Source: Viscum album (taxonomy: Eukaryota; Streptophyta; Magnoliopsida; Santalales; Viscaceae). From it: DNA of 64,000 nucleotides. Shown in pieces: positions 25,246-38,640 of the stretch (positions are counted from its first letter, which is position 1; each line of letters opens with the position of its first letter). The stretch spans positions 1,260,579,424 to 1,260,643,423 of the forward strand of contig OY728147.1 of assembly GCA_963277665.1 (NCBI GenBank), read 5' to 3'. The translations under genes and the position numbers were made by a program. The notes under the pieces were generated by a model. The model was given only the letters and a program-made list of their open reading frames with translations. It searched no databases and was not told the DNA's origin.

Positions 25246-25579
25246 GAAAATCCCATACCTTGTATCCAACTTGTCTTCTATGTATTTATATTCCCTAACA
25301 TAAAACTTATGTTAATTTTTTACTTTAATGATAAAATTTATAATTTTTATAATAAATGTTATTTCATTTATTATGATTTTTTATACAACAATATAAATAA
25401 TTATGTTTACATCGAGTGTTTTGAAAAAAATTCGGTTCATGTGTTAAAAAAACTCTTGTAAGTCAACTATTGTCAAACTAGTCATTATATAACATCTTGA
25501 AAATAATAATAGTGAAATAATTATTATATTTATACAGAAATTATAATTTCAAAACTTATCATCAAATATGTTCATGAAA

Positions 25580-26200
25580 AATGAACCAACTTTATAATCA
25601 TTGAGACTATAGGTCGTATCTACGCATAAGTAATGTTCCCATTTCTAAATGATCATCATGGAAAGAAGGTAAGTAACATAAATATTTACTAAATTATAAT
25701 TATTTCATAAATACCATATTATTTAATACTATATAATTCAATATATAATTCCAATGATGTAAAAGTAATCACATCATGTTGAGAATGTGGTCGTCCACAT
25801 ATCCATGAATGATGTTATCACTTCTTAAGTATGAGAAAGGGTAACAAAAAATGATAGATATATATATTATATTTCCAAAAAAAAATTTATTTAATTAATA
25901 TCATATATATTTTGTTTATTTCTGATATTTTTAATTTAAACCAACCCTTATACATTCCTTGTATCTTGTGAACAAATCACATTGTTTTGAGGGGGCGATA
26001 GCCACACTTCCACTAATGATGTTGTCATTTTATTAAAAATGGTTATTATAAAGACATGTTTTTTTAAAATAATTATATAAGATTAAATAAAAAATAAATA
26101 TCATATATAATATATATAAATATAGTTTCCAATAATATTCCAAACCAGGAGAGTTGGTAAAGTAAAACAAACAGTCATCATTTCGTGAAGTATTAGTTCA
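25580..26200 (-). repeat. Tandem module array in LTR b (3-4 units)
   Basis: Units begin near 25581, 25762 and 25975, with a degenerate fourth near 26165. Readable cores are tcacatcatgttgagaatgtgg near 25770 and gaacaaatcacattg near 25971. Spacing is about 180 then 212 bp, the same as in copy c, so the array predates the separation of the copies. Confidence 0.7.
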
Positions 26201-27404
26201 TTGTACACATAAAAAATATTTTCAATACCCTTTAGATGGAACTGTGTGTGAGTTTATGTTAAAATATTGGAATAAAAACATCCTAGTATATTTATTATAC
26301 TGATAGTTTCATATAATCATGGAATAATAAGAATTTATAAGGTTGAAAATGGAAATAAAAAGCTTATGAAAAGATGTTACCACTTAATCGGGTAACTTTT
26401 CTTGATTTGAACCAAAGATATTCCAGGGATAGATTTATGGCCATGTTGAGGGTTATATTTTTAGGGTATATATTTTTAGTATCTATTTGGGTAGATATTG
26501 GTCGATCCAAAGTGGATTGAGTGGTGTGAGGAAATAGGATGAGAGGAGGCCTTTTCATAGTGGAGGGGGAGTGACACTCTTGTAAATTTTGGGAAAGAGA
26601 ATTCCATCCATGTTTTTTCCCAATGAAATTCGATCCAATAATGGTTAAAATTCATTAAAATACAGTTTAGGGTCAATATATGTCTAGAAAATATCTCTTC
26701 GACACGTTTCTAGGTCATTTGGGCTCTTAAGATTATGCTTCAGTCCCTTATTAAGATTAATTTTACTTCAATCATTGTAATTAAATTCTATTACATTCCC
26801 TAATCATTTTGGTAAAAAATAACATGAAATTAAATTATTAGGATTCCAAATACGGAATCAATTTTTTCAAATTCCTATTACTAAAGTGAATGAAATTAAC
26901 TTAAACTTAATCCTGCAGATGGGTCGATACTGCGTGTTTTAAAAGTAAGAACATCCAAAAGTTTGGTATGTTTTTATATCCAATATCAATTTGAAATTGA
27001 TTCCAATTATCTAAATTGGATTAAAAGATAAAACTTTTATATAATTAAACTTAAAAACCAATTTAAAATATTACTTAACCTTATAAATAAAATAAATTAA
27101 AAAGTAGTTTTGAACTAAAATTCTGTATTTTTCACTTTTCATTAAAATAATGAAAAATCGGCGAAATAAAATACAAATTCACCCTAAAATATTTTTTATG
27201 TTTATATTATAAATATAAAGTTTATTATTATATAATAGTTTGATTAAATTTCGGAAAATTATATATAATATAGGTTTTCCATTAAATTGTGGTAAATTTG
27301 CCTTAATTAAAGTATAGTATTTTATGAGAAAAATATGGTTTTTTGTAATCTTATTTCCATATAATATATTGGGTTAATATATAAAATATTTTATTGTATA
27401 TTTA

Positions 27405-27429
27405 ATATATATATATATATATATATATA
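27405..27429. repeat. (AT)n microsatellite
   Basis: Twenty-five bases of alternating A and T lie inside LTR b. Confidence 0.95.
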
Positions 27430-27938
27430 AAAATTACATTAATGTCACTCGCTAATTTTAATTAATTTAATTTATTAGGATAAATCTGCTTTGTGAGCCA
27501 AAAAATACTTTTCTATACAAGTACTAGTTTTATATTAAATTACTTATTATACTCATTTATATTTAATTAGTAACCAATGAATTAATTTTTTATTTATTTA
27601 ATCCATATATTTTCATAATTTTTTTATTTCTATTCATAACCTCTAATTTAATTACTAGGTTATATCTTATTATATTAAATAATGATATTTTAATAACATT
27701 TTTTTCGGTAAAAATCAATATTTCATGTAACGCAAACCCTAAAAGAAAAATGGTGTTGCGATTGATGTATGATAAATCTTTTTCATGTGCATTGAAATAA
27801 AAAAAAATATTTAATTTATTTAAAATTATAAATATATTATAAATTATGGGGACATTATATTCCCTTATGTGATTGGTGTTGCATGTCATACATGCTATTG
27901 AATATATTATTTCTAATTTATATTTTCAGGGTGTTACA

Positions 27939-27950
27939 GTGTTCCCCCAT
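27939..27950 (-). other. Polypurine tract before LTR b (minus strand)
   Basis: The minus strand reads ATGGGGGAACAC then TGTAACACCC. It marks LTR b as a 3' LTR and places element internal sequence at higher coordinates. Confidence 0.75.
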
Positions 27951-28400
27951 TAATTAAATTGAATCAAAAAAATTTACACTCGATCTTGGTGATACATTTT
28001 TAGATACTTACGATATTTTAAATCCCGCATTATTTTAAGGGTTTGTAAAACATTCTCTTGAGAAGAGATATTGGGAAGTGAAAAGGTCACATGTAATAAC
28101 AAATTATTATGTCTCTATATAAGATAACATTAGTGGAAAGTAAAGATACATACTTATAAAAAAATCCAAAATATTTATATGGAGTGATTGAGGTCATCAA
28201 TCACAAAAAAAGTGAATGATCAATAGAAAGTTGAGGGCCTCGAAGCCATAAAAAATCAATGATTTAGAAAACCATTGGTTATAAAAAAATTGCGGTTTGA
28301 GGACAATATATATTTTAAGATACTATTCCTCATGTTGAAAAATTTCTTTTACTGCCTATAAATATAAGAAAATTTACTTACTAGATACATTTTAATTTCG
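27951..28400 (-). other. Short internal remnant between LTRs b and c
   Basis: Only about 0.4 kb separates the polypurine tract of LTR b from sequence that may already be LTR c. I see no gag or pol motif. Either the internal region is almost entirely deleted or the element was a non-autonomous, internally deleted form. The right edge is a guess. Confidence 0.35.
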
Positions 28401-31400
28401 TATGATCAATTCCATAATTTGGTTGTACTTTGATAAAGTTATAATTCACCAATTTATTAAAGAAATTTATATTCAAAAATTATCATTGTTACCTGAAATA
28501 GTAAAATTCACTTTTAATGGAGCATAAGTCCCATAAATGAGTGAATAGTCCACCAATTTGTTGCTATTTATTCCCCAAATAAACATGGTAAATACCATAA
28601 TATCTAAACCCTAAAAAGTTATCGTACCGGTTCATCATTAATATTTATTCGTAAAATGGTTCAAATAAAAACAATTACATATTAATAAGGACAATGTGTA
28701 TGTGAGTGGTTGTCATTAAACCCTTATAACCCTTTGTTCATGGGTTCACGACCCACAGCCTTACCAAACATGATTGGTTGTCACCCAGCATATAGGTAGT
28801 CCTTTAATAAAACCAAATTGAAATATTTTTAGTAATACATATGATGAAAATCATTGAAATAAGGTTAATAACTCAATATCCCTTTATCTAATTTTTTCTA
28901 TAGAACCTCCGTAAAAAAATATTTCATCCATTTGTTTCCACAAAGGTCCTTCATTAGTTTATAGTTTATCCATAATAACATTTTTAATATTTCTAAATCA
29001 TGATGCCTTATCTTAAATATAAAAACCTTAGGTTTAACCTATCTTACTCATTTCCCAAATCATTCATAATTATTTGTTTAGAAAATTTAAATATTCCTAT
29101 GTATAACCCCTAGTAGTGTCAAGACGGGTGAGCAGTAAGGACCATTTTCATGTAAGAGGTTTCACCATGTCAAGACCAACACACCTTGTCCTAGATATTA
29201 ATACTAGGTACATCTATTCTAGAACCACATCTACTTGTTGTATCTAGACTTGGAGGTATTTCTAGGAATACACACCTAATCTCTATTTACCAAAATTCTA
29301 GGGGTTTCATCTATACTTATCCTCAAATTATACCTTAGGGTTATGTTATCCAATATACGTTTTCTTAAATATAGTTCTTAAGGTTTCTAGTAAACATCCT
29401 TTGATGCCAACTATAGAGACCTCACCCACAAAATCCTGGAGATGACATCCATTATTATTATATTGTCATGATTACAAGGAATAAAACCCTAAGGGACAGG
29501 GAGTTTAATAGTATTGGTAATCAAGTTACGTACATGAGTCTTGTGTTATAAATTAATACACTAATTAGAATATAATTTTTTAAATAACTTTAAGGACAAC
29601 TTTATTCTATCTAGCATATCCCCGCATATCATTCATAGTATACATCTTGGGTTCTTGGGTAAAGGAAACATAATAATGATGATCTCAAATGATATGTAGG
29701 GGAAAGTACAGTAGAATAAATAATGAATCATTTAGAATAATAATTATGGCATGGTAAATAACTGTACACACATTCCATATAAATAAACATTTGAGACAGA
29801 AGTGTATAAACAATATGGAAATTTTATAAATGGAAACACATGACACCTAAATGTCTAGATAATGAAAAATAAATATGGCAAGGTAAGAAACTGAAACGCA
29901 TTCCATTTTATCATTGAACAAGAAATGAAATGAATCCACAGACATGTCATATCAAAATATCATAGATTAATAATAATTGAATCTAAATGAGTGAAATTCT
30001 TAATAAATAGACATCATGTCCAAGACACATGAAAAACTATACTGTCAAGTCCTTTTAAAAGATAGTTCAAAAATATTGATAGAAACCCATTTAATTTTCA
30101 CAACTTATTTTTTCTCATGATAAGCTTTTGATGCACCAAGGGGGTATATAAATTCCAGGCCCCACCCATCATTAACGGTGCAAATAATTCCTCAAATCAA
30201 TTAGTCAAAATAAATAATATTCCTAATCAAATATCCATATTTAATAAATAATATTTAATTATCAATATTTTCTGAAATTATCAAATAACTATCAAAGTAT
30301 GCATCCTATGTAAAAAAGTATATGGTTTAGAAAATTCTAATATCCATGATAAATTAAATGGTTAATTTAGGGGAAATTAAATTTTAAATGGTCATAGAAG
30401 ATTGAATAATTCAAGGGGAATAACGAATGAAGCAAGAAAGTGAATGAAAATATTATGCTTATCCAAATAAACCATGAACCATCCCGAGAAAGAATAATGA
30501 TAGTATCAATATAACATATCCCAATTAGAATAAAATAATATTTGTTGTTATTGACGTATAAAAATACTATAAAAAGATATTTTAAAACAATCATCAGGAA
30601 GATATCAATTTTTTTTTAAAAAACTTTTAAAAAAATGTATTTTTGAAAGTCACTTTTGAAAAACATTCCTAAAAAATGTATCATTTTAAACATGAAATGT
30701 AAGATCTAAAAAATTATGGTGGGTAGTACCATACATGGCGTATAAGGTAAGAAAAATTCCATTATCATGGTAAAAAGGTTAAAAAATTACTTGTTCATAA
30801 GGAGACTAGAATATTCCATTGAAATAAAATTAATGATAAAAATGGGTAAAAATATATTTAACAAATTATTTTTAATAAATTTTTGAATTTTTTTTAGTAA
30901 AACATGGTTTTTATAAAATATAGGTTTTCTAACTAAAGAGAGAAATGAAGTCAAGTTTTTTTTAAAACACTTTCTAAAACATTTTGATTACCAAAGATTG
31001 GAAAAATGATACTAATTATTGAAAGAATTAATTAATAACTAGAGGATCATAAAATAAATTTTTTTATTGAAAAGTGGTTATATAATATTTTTGAATATAA
31101 ATACCATTTAATGATCCTTAAAATTACTCTTAAATAAATTAATCCTTAAACATTCTACAGTGTCTAATACCACCATGAAACATTTAAATCATAATCCTTA
31201 TAAAATACTAACATTAAATGAATGTTTAAAATTCAATTAAAGTGAAAGGATTAATGATTTAATATATCAGAATTGGTTGTAGGTACACCAAACAAAATAA
31301 GTGGTGAATATAACATTTATCTAGAATATTTTAAAAGTGACATACAAATCCCTTACCTGTGTATGACTTGTATCGTGTGTATTAATATTACTAAATATAA

Positions 31401-33868
31401 TATTTATGTTAATTATTTAATTTAATGTGAAATTTTATCATGTTTATCCTAATTTTTATTTTACTTGTTACATTTTTTTATACAAATACTTAAACAAATA
31501 TGTTTACATCAGGTGTTTTGACTAAATTCGTTACATGTGTTAGAACAACATTTGTAGGTCAACTATAGTCAAATGGTTCCTTTTATAACATCTTAATAAT
31601 AATAATAATGATGATATAATTATAATATTTATACATAAATAATAATTTTAAAACCAATCATGAAATATATTTATGGAAAATGAGCTAACGTTGCAATCAT
31701 AGAGACTGTAGGTTGTAAGTACACTTGAGTGACATTCACATTTTTCAATGATCGCTGTGGAAATAAGGTAAGTAACCTAAATACTTAAATAATGATAATT
31801 ATATAATAAAAACAAAATTTTTTAATCCTGTATAATTATATATAGAATTATTGTGATGTAAATGGAATCACATCATGTTGAGGAGACAGTAATCCACACG
31901 TCCACGAATGACGTTATAACTTTTAAAGTGTGTGAAAATGTAATAAATAAAATGATATATATATATATAAATAATATATAAAGGTAATTATGTAATTAAT
32001 ATAATATATATGATTTTTATTTCATATATTTTTAATAAAAAACATCCATTACACATTCCATGTATCATTTGAATGAATCACGTCGCTTTGTGGGGGTGGT
32101 AGTCCACAAAAAATCATCATTTTGTGAGGACATAGTTCTCCATACACATAAACGGTATATTCATTACCCATTAGATTTAAGTGTGTGAAAGTGTTGTTAT
32201 AAATAATAGAATAAAAAAATAATAGTGTATTTCAAATGCACATTTTTTATATAGTAATCAAATAATAACTATTTATGTGTGGATAATGGAAATAAAACTA
32301 AAGATCTTGAGGAAAGATGTTACCTCTTAATCTCGTAACTACTTTTGGTTTGAACCTAAGGGCTTACTTGTATGGATTCATGGCCTAATATATGTATTTA
32401 AGTTGAGTTTAGGGATGTTTATAATCTAATTGGGTTTTGATTTGTCGAGAAAAAAGTGTCTTGAGAGGTGCGAGGAAGTGGGAGGAGAAGAGACCTTTTT
32501 ATTGTGGAGGGGGTGTGACACTCTTGTAAAATTTGGGAATAGGACTTTTATCCACATTTTTCCTATAGTAAGTGTATAAAATAATGGTAGAATTTAGATA
32601 TAATGTATTATAGGGTATAAATATGGCTATCCAATGGCTCTCTCACATGTCTCAATATCATTTGGGCCCTTAAGATTAAGATTTAGTCCCTTATTAAGCT
32701 TAATTTTACCTTAGTCATTGTAATTAATTTTATTTCATTTTAAAAATATTTTGAAAAAAACTAATTTTACCATATTTTAAATTATAAATTATTATTATTT
32801 AAAATACGGAATCTATTTTTCCAAATTTATATCACAGAAGTGAAGGAAATTATGTTAAATTTAATCATGTAGAGGGGTTGACAATACACGTTTTTAATTT
32901 ATATTTTTTTAAAAGTTTGGTAAGTTTTTATAACAAATTTCAAAATAATGTTTATTAAAATGAACTAAACTATATTAATTGTTAATTTTTTTCTAATTAA
33001 TCATTGAAACAAATTTAAAATGTGATCTAACCTTATAAATAAATTAAATGAAAAGGCTATTTTGAACAAAAATTTAGTATTTTACAGTATTCATTAAAAA
33101 ATGAAACTTCATAGAAAAACCAACAATTCAAAATAAAATCATTTTTTTGTTTATATTTCAATTATTATGTTTAATTTTATATAAAATATTTATAAAAGTG
33201 AAAAAAATTGGATTTAAAATAGGTTCTCCACTAGAAGTCGGTAAATGTGCCCTAGTAAAAATATAGTATTATATACGTAAAATTGGATTTGTTCTTATCT
33301 TAAGTCTAAAAATTATTTTGGTTGAAAATAAAAAATATGTAATTTAATTTAATATATATATTACATTAATATAACTCACTAATTATTTTAATTTAAATTA
33401 CTGGGATAAAACAGCTTTTTGATTAGAAAAATAATTTTCTATAAAAATAATCATTTTATATTCAAATGTTTCTTATATTAATTTATAATTAATTAGTAAC
33501 CAATGAATTAATTTCATATTTATTTAAAACATATATTTTAATAATTTAGGTAATTCTATATGTAACCACTAACTTTACAGCATGGTTATGTCTTATTATA
33601 TTATGTAACCGTATTTTAATAGTATATTTTTGTTTGGTTAAACTCAATCTTGTGTGTAATGAAAGACATCAAATGAAATTGTTATTAGGGGTTATATATG
33701 ATAACTAGGTGTTTTGTGCATTTCAAGATATAAAATATATTGAATTTATTTAAAATATTACATATATTATAAAGTCCAGGGACCTTATATTCCCTTACAT
33801 GCTTGGTGTAGAATTTCATACACACAATTGAATACAATGTTTATACATTAGATTTTTAGGGTGTTACA
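28400..33868 (-). repeat. LTR copy 'c' of large-LTR gypsy family
   Basis: The minus-strand LTR start TGTAACACCC is at 33868, with no polypurine tract beyond it. It is therefore an outer 5' LTR or a solo LTR abutting LTR d. It is collinear with copy b over at least 28940-33868 (see copy b for landmarks). It lacks about 1.35 kb found in b. In c, ggaataaaaccctaagggac (29480) runs straight on to the gtacatgagtc block that is far away in b. Small open frames such as 30367-30594 (minus) are chance frames in AT-rich LTR sequence. Confidence 0.65.
31677..32160 (-). repeat. Tandem module array in LTR c (3 units)
   Basis: Units begin near 31677, 31857 and 32072. Cores are aatcacatcatgttgaggaga (31865) and aatcacgtcgctttgtgggg (32076), followed by gtggtagtccac (32095). 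The spacing of 180 and 215 bp matches copy b. Confidence 0.7.
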
Positions 33869-34116
33869 TATTGTGATTAATATAAAATTACCAAATTATT
33901 CTCCCAGTGGATACTTAAAGATATACAGTCATGAATAATAATGAGATTTTGTAGTAAACACTTACCACTTTTATAACTTTTGAATCATAAACCCACTAAA
34001 TGAAATAACATCATATAAAAATTTAAATACCATGAATATAAATTTAATCATGATATATAAAATCAAATGGTCATTATATACACCACATGAATGAAACAAG
34101 GGTCGAATATGTCATA

Positions 34117-34142
34117 CGTCTCACCAAAAGAAAAGTGAGACG
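34117..34142. repeat. Inverted repeat in LTR d
   Basis: CGTCTCAC and GTGAGACG form a perfect 8-bp inverted repeat with a 10-base A-rich loop. It sits about 355 bp from the first tandem module, the same distance as the hairpin in LTR b. Confidence 0.75.
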
Positions 34143-34469
34143 AGAAAAGTCTTATCTCAGGTCTGACATCCTCCATATGTGTTACAAAATAATAAATAAT
34201 AAATATATATTTGTAATAAATATATTCCAGAAACATAATAATATATATCATAATATATATGATTTACTAATATTATTTTGTCACAAATTTATTAACAAAT
34301 ATTTATTAAAATCACTCTTCTAGATAACAAATGAATCCTTTTTTTTATATAGGTTTTCTTTAGGTAGTTTTAGTCCTTGTATGTTAATAATGGTTCCATA
34401 ATCAATTTATTTCTAGTAATTATATAAAAATAATATGTATTCATTAAATCTATCCTTATTACAATCCAT

Positions 34470-34760
34470 GTAATGCTTAATGGAAAATGATTCACATCCC
34501 TTCATGGAGGTAGTAGTTCACATATATGTATGAGCAATGTTATCATTTTCCAATGTATTGAAAGTTAAGAAGGTATATATATGGTATTATAATTAAACAA
34601 ATAAATTTTACACATAAATATCATATATATTAAATATTTAAATATTTTTAACCATCCATGTAATGTGGTGGTGATAATCGAATTACACTGATATGTGGAG
34701 AGGATAAGTCGTACGTACGCATGAGTGATGTTTTTGATTTTCATAGGATGGAAAAGTTAT
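34470..34760 (-). repeat. Tandem module array in LTR d (2 units)
   Basis: Units begin near 34477 and 34673. Cores are gattcacatcccttcatgga (34487) and gaattacactgatatgtgg (34679). The second continues with ttcataggatggaaaag, shared with LTR a. Confidence 0.65.
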
Positions 34761-35733
34761 GGAAAATGGTTGTCACATAATCATAATAATATATATTTAT
34801 ATTTATGAAAATAGAGTTATTATTTTATTATGGTTATAACCAATTTATAGGACTTTTAAAAAGAAATAAATTTGAAAGAGTCAGTAAAAACTAATACCAA
34901 TTCTTCGAAAGAGCTTATTCATATCTTTTCTTAAGGGACATAGGGACTCTCATTTTGAAATAAAAACACCTCAAAGAAAATTTATAAGGATGTTTAAAAG
35001 AGTATTTTATAATTCTTGGTCAATATATGTGGCTCTTGGTGCTCAATATAAGATATGAGAGGTTGTTCTTTTTTATAGTGAACAAAAGGAAAGAAATAGA
35101 ATTAATAAAAATATTTAAATCTAATATATTTATTTTCATGTAAAGGTTTCACAATGAGACCATATTTTCATATATAATATAATATATATTTTTAATCTCA
35201 TCACTTAAGAAAATTTGAATTGGTTTTAGTGGTACTTGAAACCTTATCTTTCAGTTTAACAAGTTTGTTAACCTATTTTTTCCATAACGACATTGATTCA
35301 TTTTTCACTATTAAATAGTTATAATTTTACTAATGAGGTATCAATTGGACCAAAAATTTCTATGGGATGACCATTTAGACCAAATATTATACCCCTTTTC
35401 CTCTTACAATATATTCTTTTTCTGAATAATTTAATAAAATATTATTTTCATAAAATATCATTAATGTTATTTTTGACACAATTTATTGAATTTCAATTTA
35501 GAGACATCAATAAAGATAAGTAATTATAATATATACTTCTAAAAAATTTATAATATTTCATATATATGTGTTAATTTCATTCAGAGGTAATTGGAACTCA
35601 TTTAAAAAAATTACTTCTAGAGTTTTTTAAGTTAATTTATTTTATTTCTATATCAATTAAATATGTTTTATGTCGGAGTTTCATATGTATTTAAGTGGAA
35701 TAAATTAATTTCTGATGAAAAAAATCACAATGT

Positions 35734-35738
35734 AAAGC
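35734..35738 (+). repeat. Target-site duplication AAAGC, gypsy-2 left
   Basis: AAAGC directly precedes the 5' LTR of gypsy-2 and is repeated exactly at 46058-46062 after the 3' LTR. Confidence 0.85.
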
Positions 35739-38376
35739 TGTAACGACCCAAAATTTCATTAACGGAAGTCCATTTTGAACTAATTAAATGTCTTTTTATG
35801 TAAAAATTTAATTTTAAATGTAAACTTCTTTGGTTTTATGTATTTGGATTTTAAAATTCTATTAAGAATTTTAATCGTTTCTAATATAGTCACTGAACCG
35901 TGATCACATGATTAGTATTAATATAGGGCTTTAACAAGTCCAATTTTCTCAGATAAAGGAAGTGATGGCCTCATCCAGTAGATATACCTCATACGAAGCC
36001 CATTTTTTAGATCTCGGAAAGGTGGTTGTGTCTTTGGGCTTCTCTCTTGACAAATCCAAAGCCTAGCTTTAATATATTAATCTTGAGCGGGCCACTGATG
36101 AGAGAAGTGGAAGTTGATAGAGATTACAACCTGAGCAATGTTATCCGAGCCACCCCAAGTGTCTGTCACCATCGGACACCTTACTCTTCGGTATTATGTG
36201 GGTGTTATAAGGGGTTATATAAAAAGAACCTAGTAATAGGGTTATGTACAGTATTTTTGTATATGATAATGAATATACTTTCATTTTATTATTGTTACCT
36301 TGTAAATAGTTTTTAAAGAACAAATAGTATTTTTAGTTGATGTTCAACTAAGAAATCTATTTTTATGAATTAATGGATTTTTGAATTAAATAGTATTTTA
36401 ATAAAATAATTTTTCTAATAAAATAATTTTTATTAAATATAAATGATCGTATAAATTTATGAAAGCAATTTTAATTTTTATTAAAGCTTGAAATCCATTT
36501 TTGTCAAAACCCATGAATTTTTTATAAATGTCGGTTTTTATTTTAAAAGTAAAAATTAACTTATTTAGAAAATTATTTAGATAAAATGAATATTATTTCT
36601 GGAATTATGTAGTTGAAATTATCCAATGGAGATTTTTTCATTATTTTATGAGACAGTCAAATTTTTGGGTAAAAATTAAATATCATTTAAATATATAATG
36701 TGTTTTATGACATCATAATGACTCAATAGTGATGCAATAAAATACAGTATACTTTATTCTCGGCCAATATAAGCTTTACAATTAAAATAATGTGATTTTT
36801 TGTTTGATTTATTTATTTTACAAAGCTTTAGTGGACCCTTCAAAACGTATCAAACATTTTGTCTTTTTTACATTATTTTCCTTAGGAGTGTGACTCACCC
36901 CCACATAAGAAACCAAATTATTTTAAGAATTTTGGACTTTTTCCTTATAAAATATTATTTTACCATTCCCTTCTCAAAAATACATGGGCAAAAACCATGG
37001 TCTGGTTTGTGTTTTGGATTAGTTTAATGTGAGGTGTCCCAAACCTAAATAATAAGGAATCCCCTCATCTTTCCTATATAAACCCACCCAAGCTCCCACT
37101 TCCTCCTCACTTAAATCCTTTTTAGTTCGTAAAAACTCTTCCCTCCTCCCTATAGAATCCTCCCAAGGCTCCCCAATCTCCCAATAAGCCTCTCTCAATC
37201 CTCTATCAAACCTTTGGAAGCACACTTCCATGTAAGGTTTTTTCTTCTTTTCTCATTTTTGTCCAATATTCTTTAAATTGTTATGCGCTTTTAATTTAAA
37301 TTATAAATGTCGGGGTATGGTTTCAAACCTCCCCCATACCTCCATATTTATGTTTGAATGATGGGAGAACCCTTTATCTCTCATGAAATGCCTCCCATGT
37401 ACACCAGTTACCATACCTAAATTCCAAAGGGAATTTCTCCCTCCACATTTACATTTTAGAAATTCTTTTGTATCATGAATCTATATTCCATTACATTTTT
37501 TGGGACATGTATCTATATGGCCCCCTTACTGTCCTTGTCATTTATATATGATGAGAAAACACTTTCTATCTCATGAACTATTTTTATGAGTTCTTATGTC
37601 ATGTCGTTATGCTGCTGAAATTTCACTGCACTTCTCCAAGCCAAAGACATTGTGTATTAAATACCATGCCCATTTCGCTATCAAGGGTATTCACCTTTAT
37701 AAACATTTACTTATTATTTAAATATTTTATTTTATGTATTCCACATTCTTTTATCATGGAATGAAAGATTATGTTGAATGATTTGATGTTTTATGATCCA
37801 TGTGGCACACTTATCCATGAAATGAAATGTTTAAGAAGGGTGCTCCATGATAGAACTCCAATGCATTGGGTAATGTATAGTATCATGATACGTCATGTGC
37901 AATGGGTGTTTACTCATGCTAATTCAAGTTCAATGAGGGTTCACTCATGCTTCATCTGCAATGATCATTGGCTCTTGCAAATTCCATGTTAAGTGTTGTT
38001 GCCACATTTCCATGTTATGATTATCATGCTTTATCATGCCTTTATGTTTATACTTCTCCTGTTCTCTATTGATATGCCTATTTTCTAATATTTATTGCAT
38101 TCCTCATGTTATTCCATAATTATTCTCTTACTAGGCTTTATATCTCACCATTTTCTTATGCATTTCCTCATGTTATCCCATGCAATGATAAGTATGAGGG
38201 AATGTAGTGGTCATGCAAAAGAAGTTTTCAATAAAGACATTTTATTTCATGTTTTAAGTTGTTATGTAATGATCCTAACCCCAATGACACTAGACTCTCC
38301 ATCTTATATGTTTTATCAAGTGATGTTTGTGTAATAAATTATGTTTATTTTTGTAATAAAAATCAGGGTTGTCATA
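35739..38376 (+). repeat. Gypsy-2 5' LTR
   Basis: It begins TGTAACGACCCAAAATTTC and ends GGGTTGTCATA, two bases before the primer-binding site. It is collinear with 43390-46057. The first 230 bases differ from the other copy at very roughly one site in seven by eye, so the insertion is old. Open frames at 36026-36316, 36800-37027, 37573-37764, 37771-37992 and 38095-38334 are LTR sequence. The first two have counterparts in the 3' LTR but with mostly amino-acid-changing differences. Confidence 0.95.
37075..37082 (+). promoter_or_regulatory. TATA box of gypsy-2 5' LTR
   Basis: TATATAAA follows ctcatctttcc and precedes a CT-rich leader. The matching site in the 3' LTR (44728-44735) has decayed to TATAATAA. 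Confidence 0.6.
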
Positions 38377-38378
38377 GT

Positions 38379-38390
38379 TGGTTTAATCGG
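38379..38390 (+). other. Degraded primer-binding site of gypsy-2
   Basis: TGGTTTAATCGG begins two bases after the LTR end, where a tRNA-Met-type site is expected. Only the TGGT start and scattered bases match TGGTATCAGAGC. Confidence 0.5.
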
Positions 38391-38489
38391 ATAGGTTTAG
38401 TTAGTTTTGGGATTAGGGTTAGAAAACACTTGTGAAGACTTAGAGTCATGAATAACAATAATAAAAACATCCCTAAGTATGGGTGAGTA

Positions 38490-38640
38490 TTTAGTAAGTG
38501 GTTTATCAAGAAAATACATCCCTGTCTGGATAAGAGGAGGTAGAAGCAGCTCTGGCACAAATGTATCCTAGGGGAAAAACCCGAAAACATCGCTTTGAGC
38601 TAGACTCAAATGGGAATATGTGCATGACAACGGGCCTTGA
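38490..38640 (+). other. Gypsy-2 untranslated leader block shared with gypsy-1
   Basis: Similar to 6100-6250 of gypsy-1, with shared words tccctgt, tggata, tggcaca, atgtatc and catgacaac in the same order. It is noncoding and upstream of the gag start. Confidence 0.5.

Larger units (their letters stand above)
20320..27938 (-). repeat. LTR copy 'b' of large-LTR gypsy family
   Basis: The minus-strand LTR start TGTAACACCCTG is at 27938, next to a polypurine tract. Homology with copy c is clear from about 21490 to 27938. Shared blocks are aaaccttaggtttaac (21849 against 29025), aaggtttctaataaacatcct (22229), gtacatgagtc (23725 against 29530), the tandem modules, and the block with gtgacactcttgtaaa (26570 against 32515). 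Relative to c it has about 1.35 kb extra between 22380 and 23720. Open frames such as 26364-26558 and 27590-27889 (minus) lie inside it and are not preserved in copy c. It spans more than 6 kb, long for an LTR. The low end is uncertain. Confidence 0.65.
33869..35738 (-). repeat. LTR copy 'd', left part
   Basis: This is homologous to the middle of copies b and f and collinear with copy a. It starts immediately after the 5' terminus of LTR c, in mid-LTR sequence rather than at an LTR end. It is interrupted at 35738 by gypsy-2 and resumes at 46058. Copy a serves as the unoccupied version of the site: its sequence near 18980-19035 runs straight across the point where gypsy-2 sits here. Opposite-strand frames at 34087-34323 and 34063-34251 overlap a hairpin and are not genes. 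Confidence 0.65.

Noticed and set aside
36026..36316. Open frame in the gypsy-2 5' LTR with a counterpart at 43723-43968 in the 3' LTR, about 72 alignable codons.
   Set aside because: The two translations differ at about 19 of 72 residues, so the LTR differences mostly change amino acids. There is no sign of protein-level selection, and both copies simply stayed open by descent.
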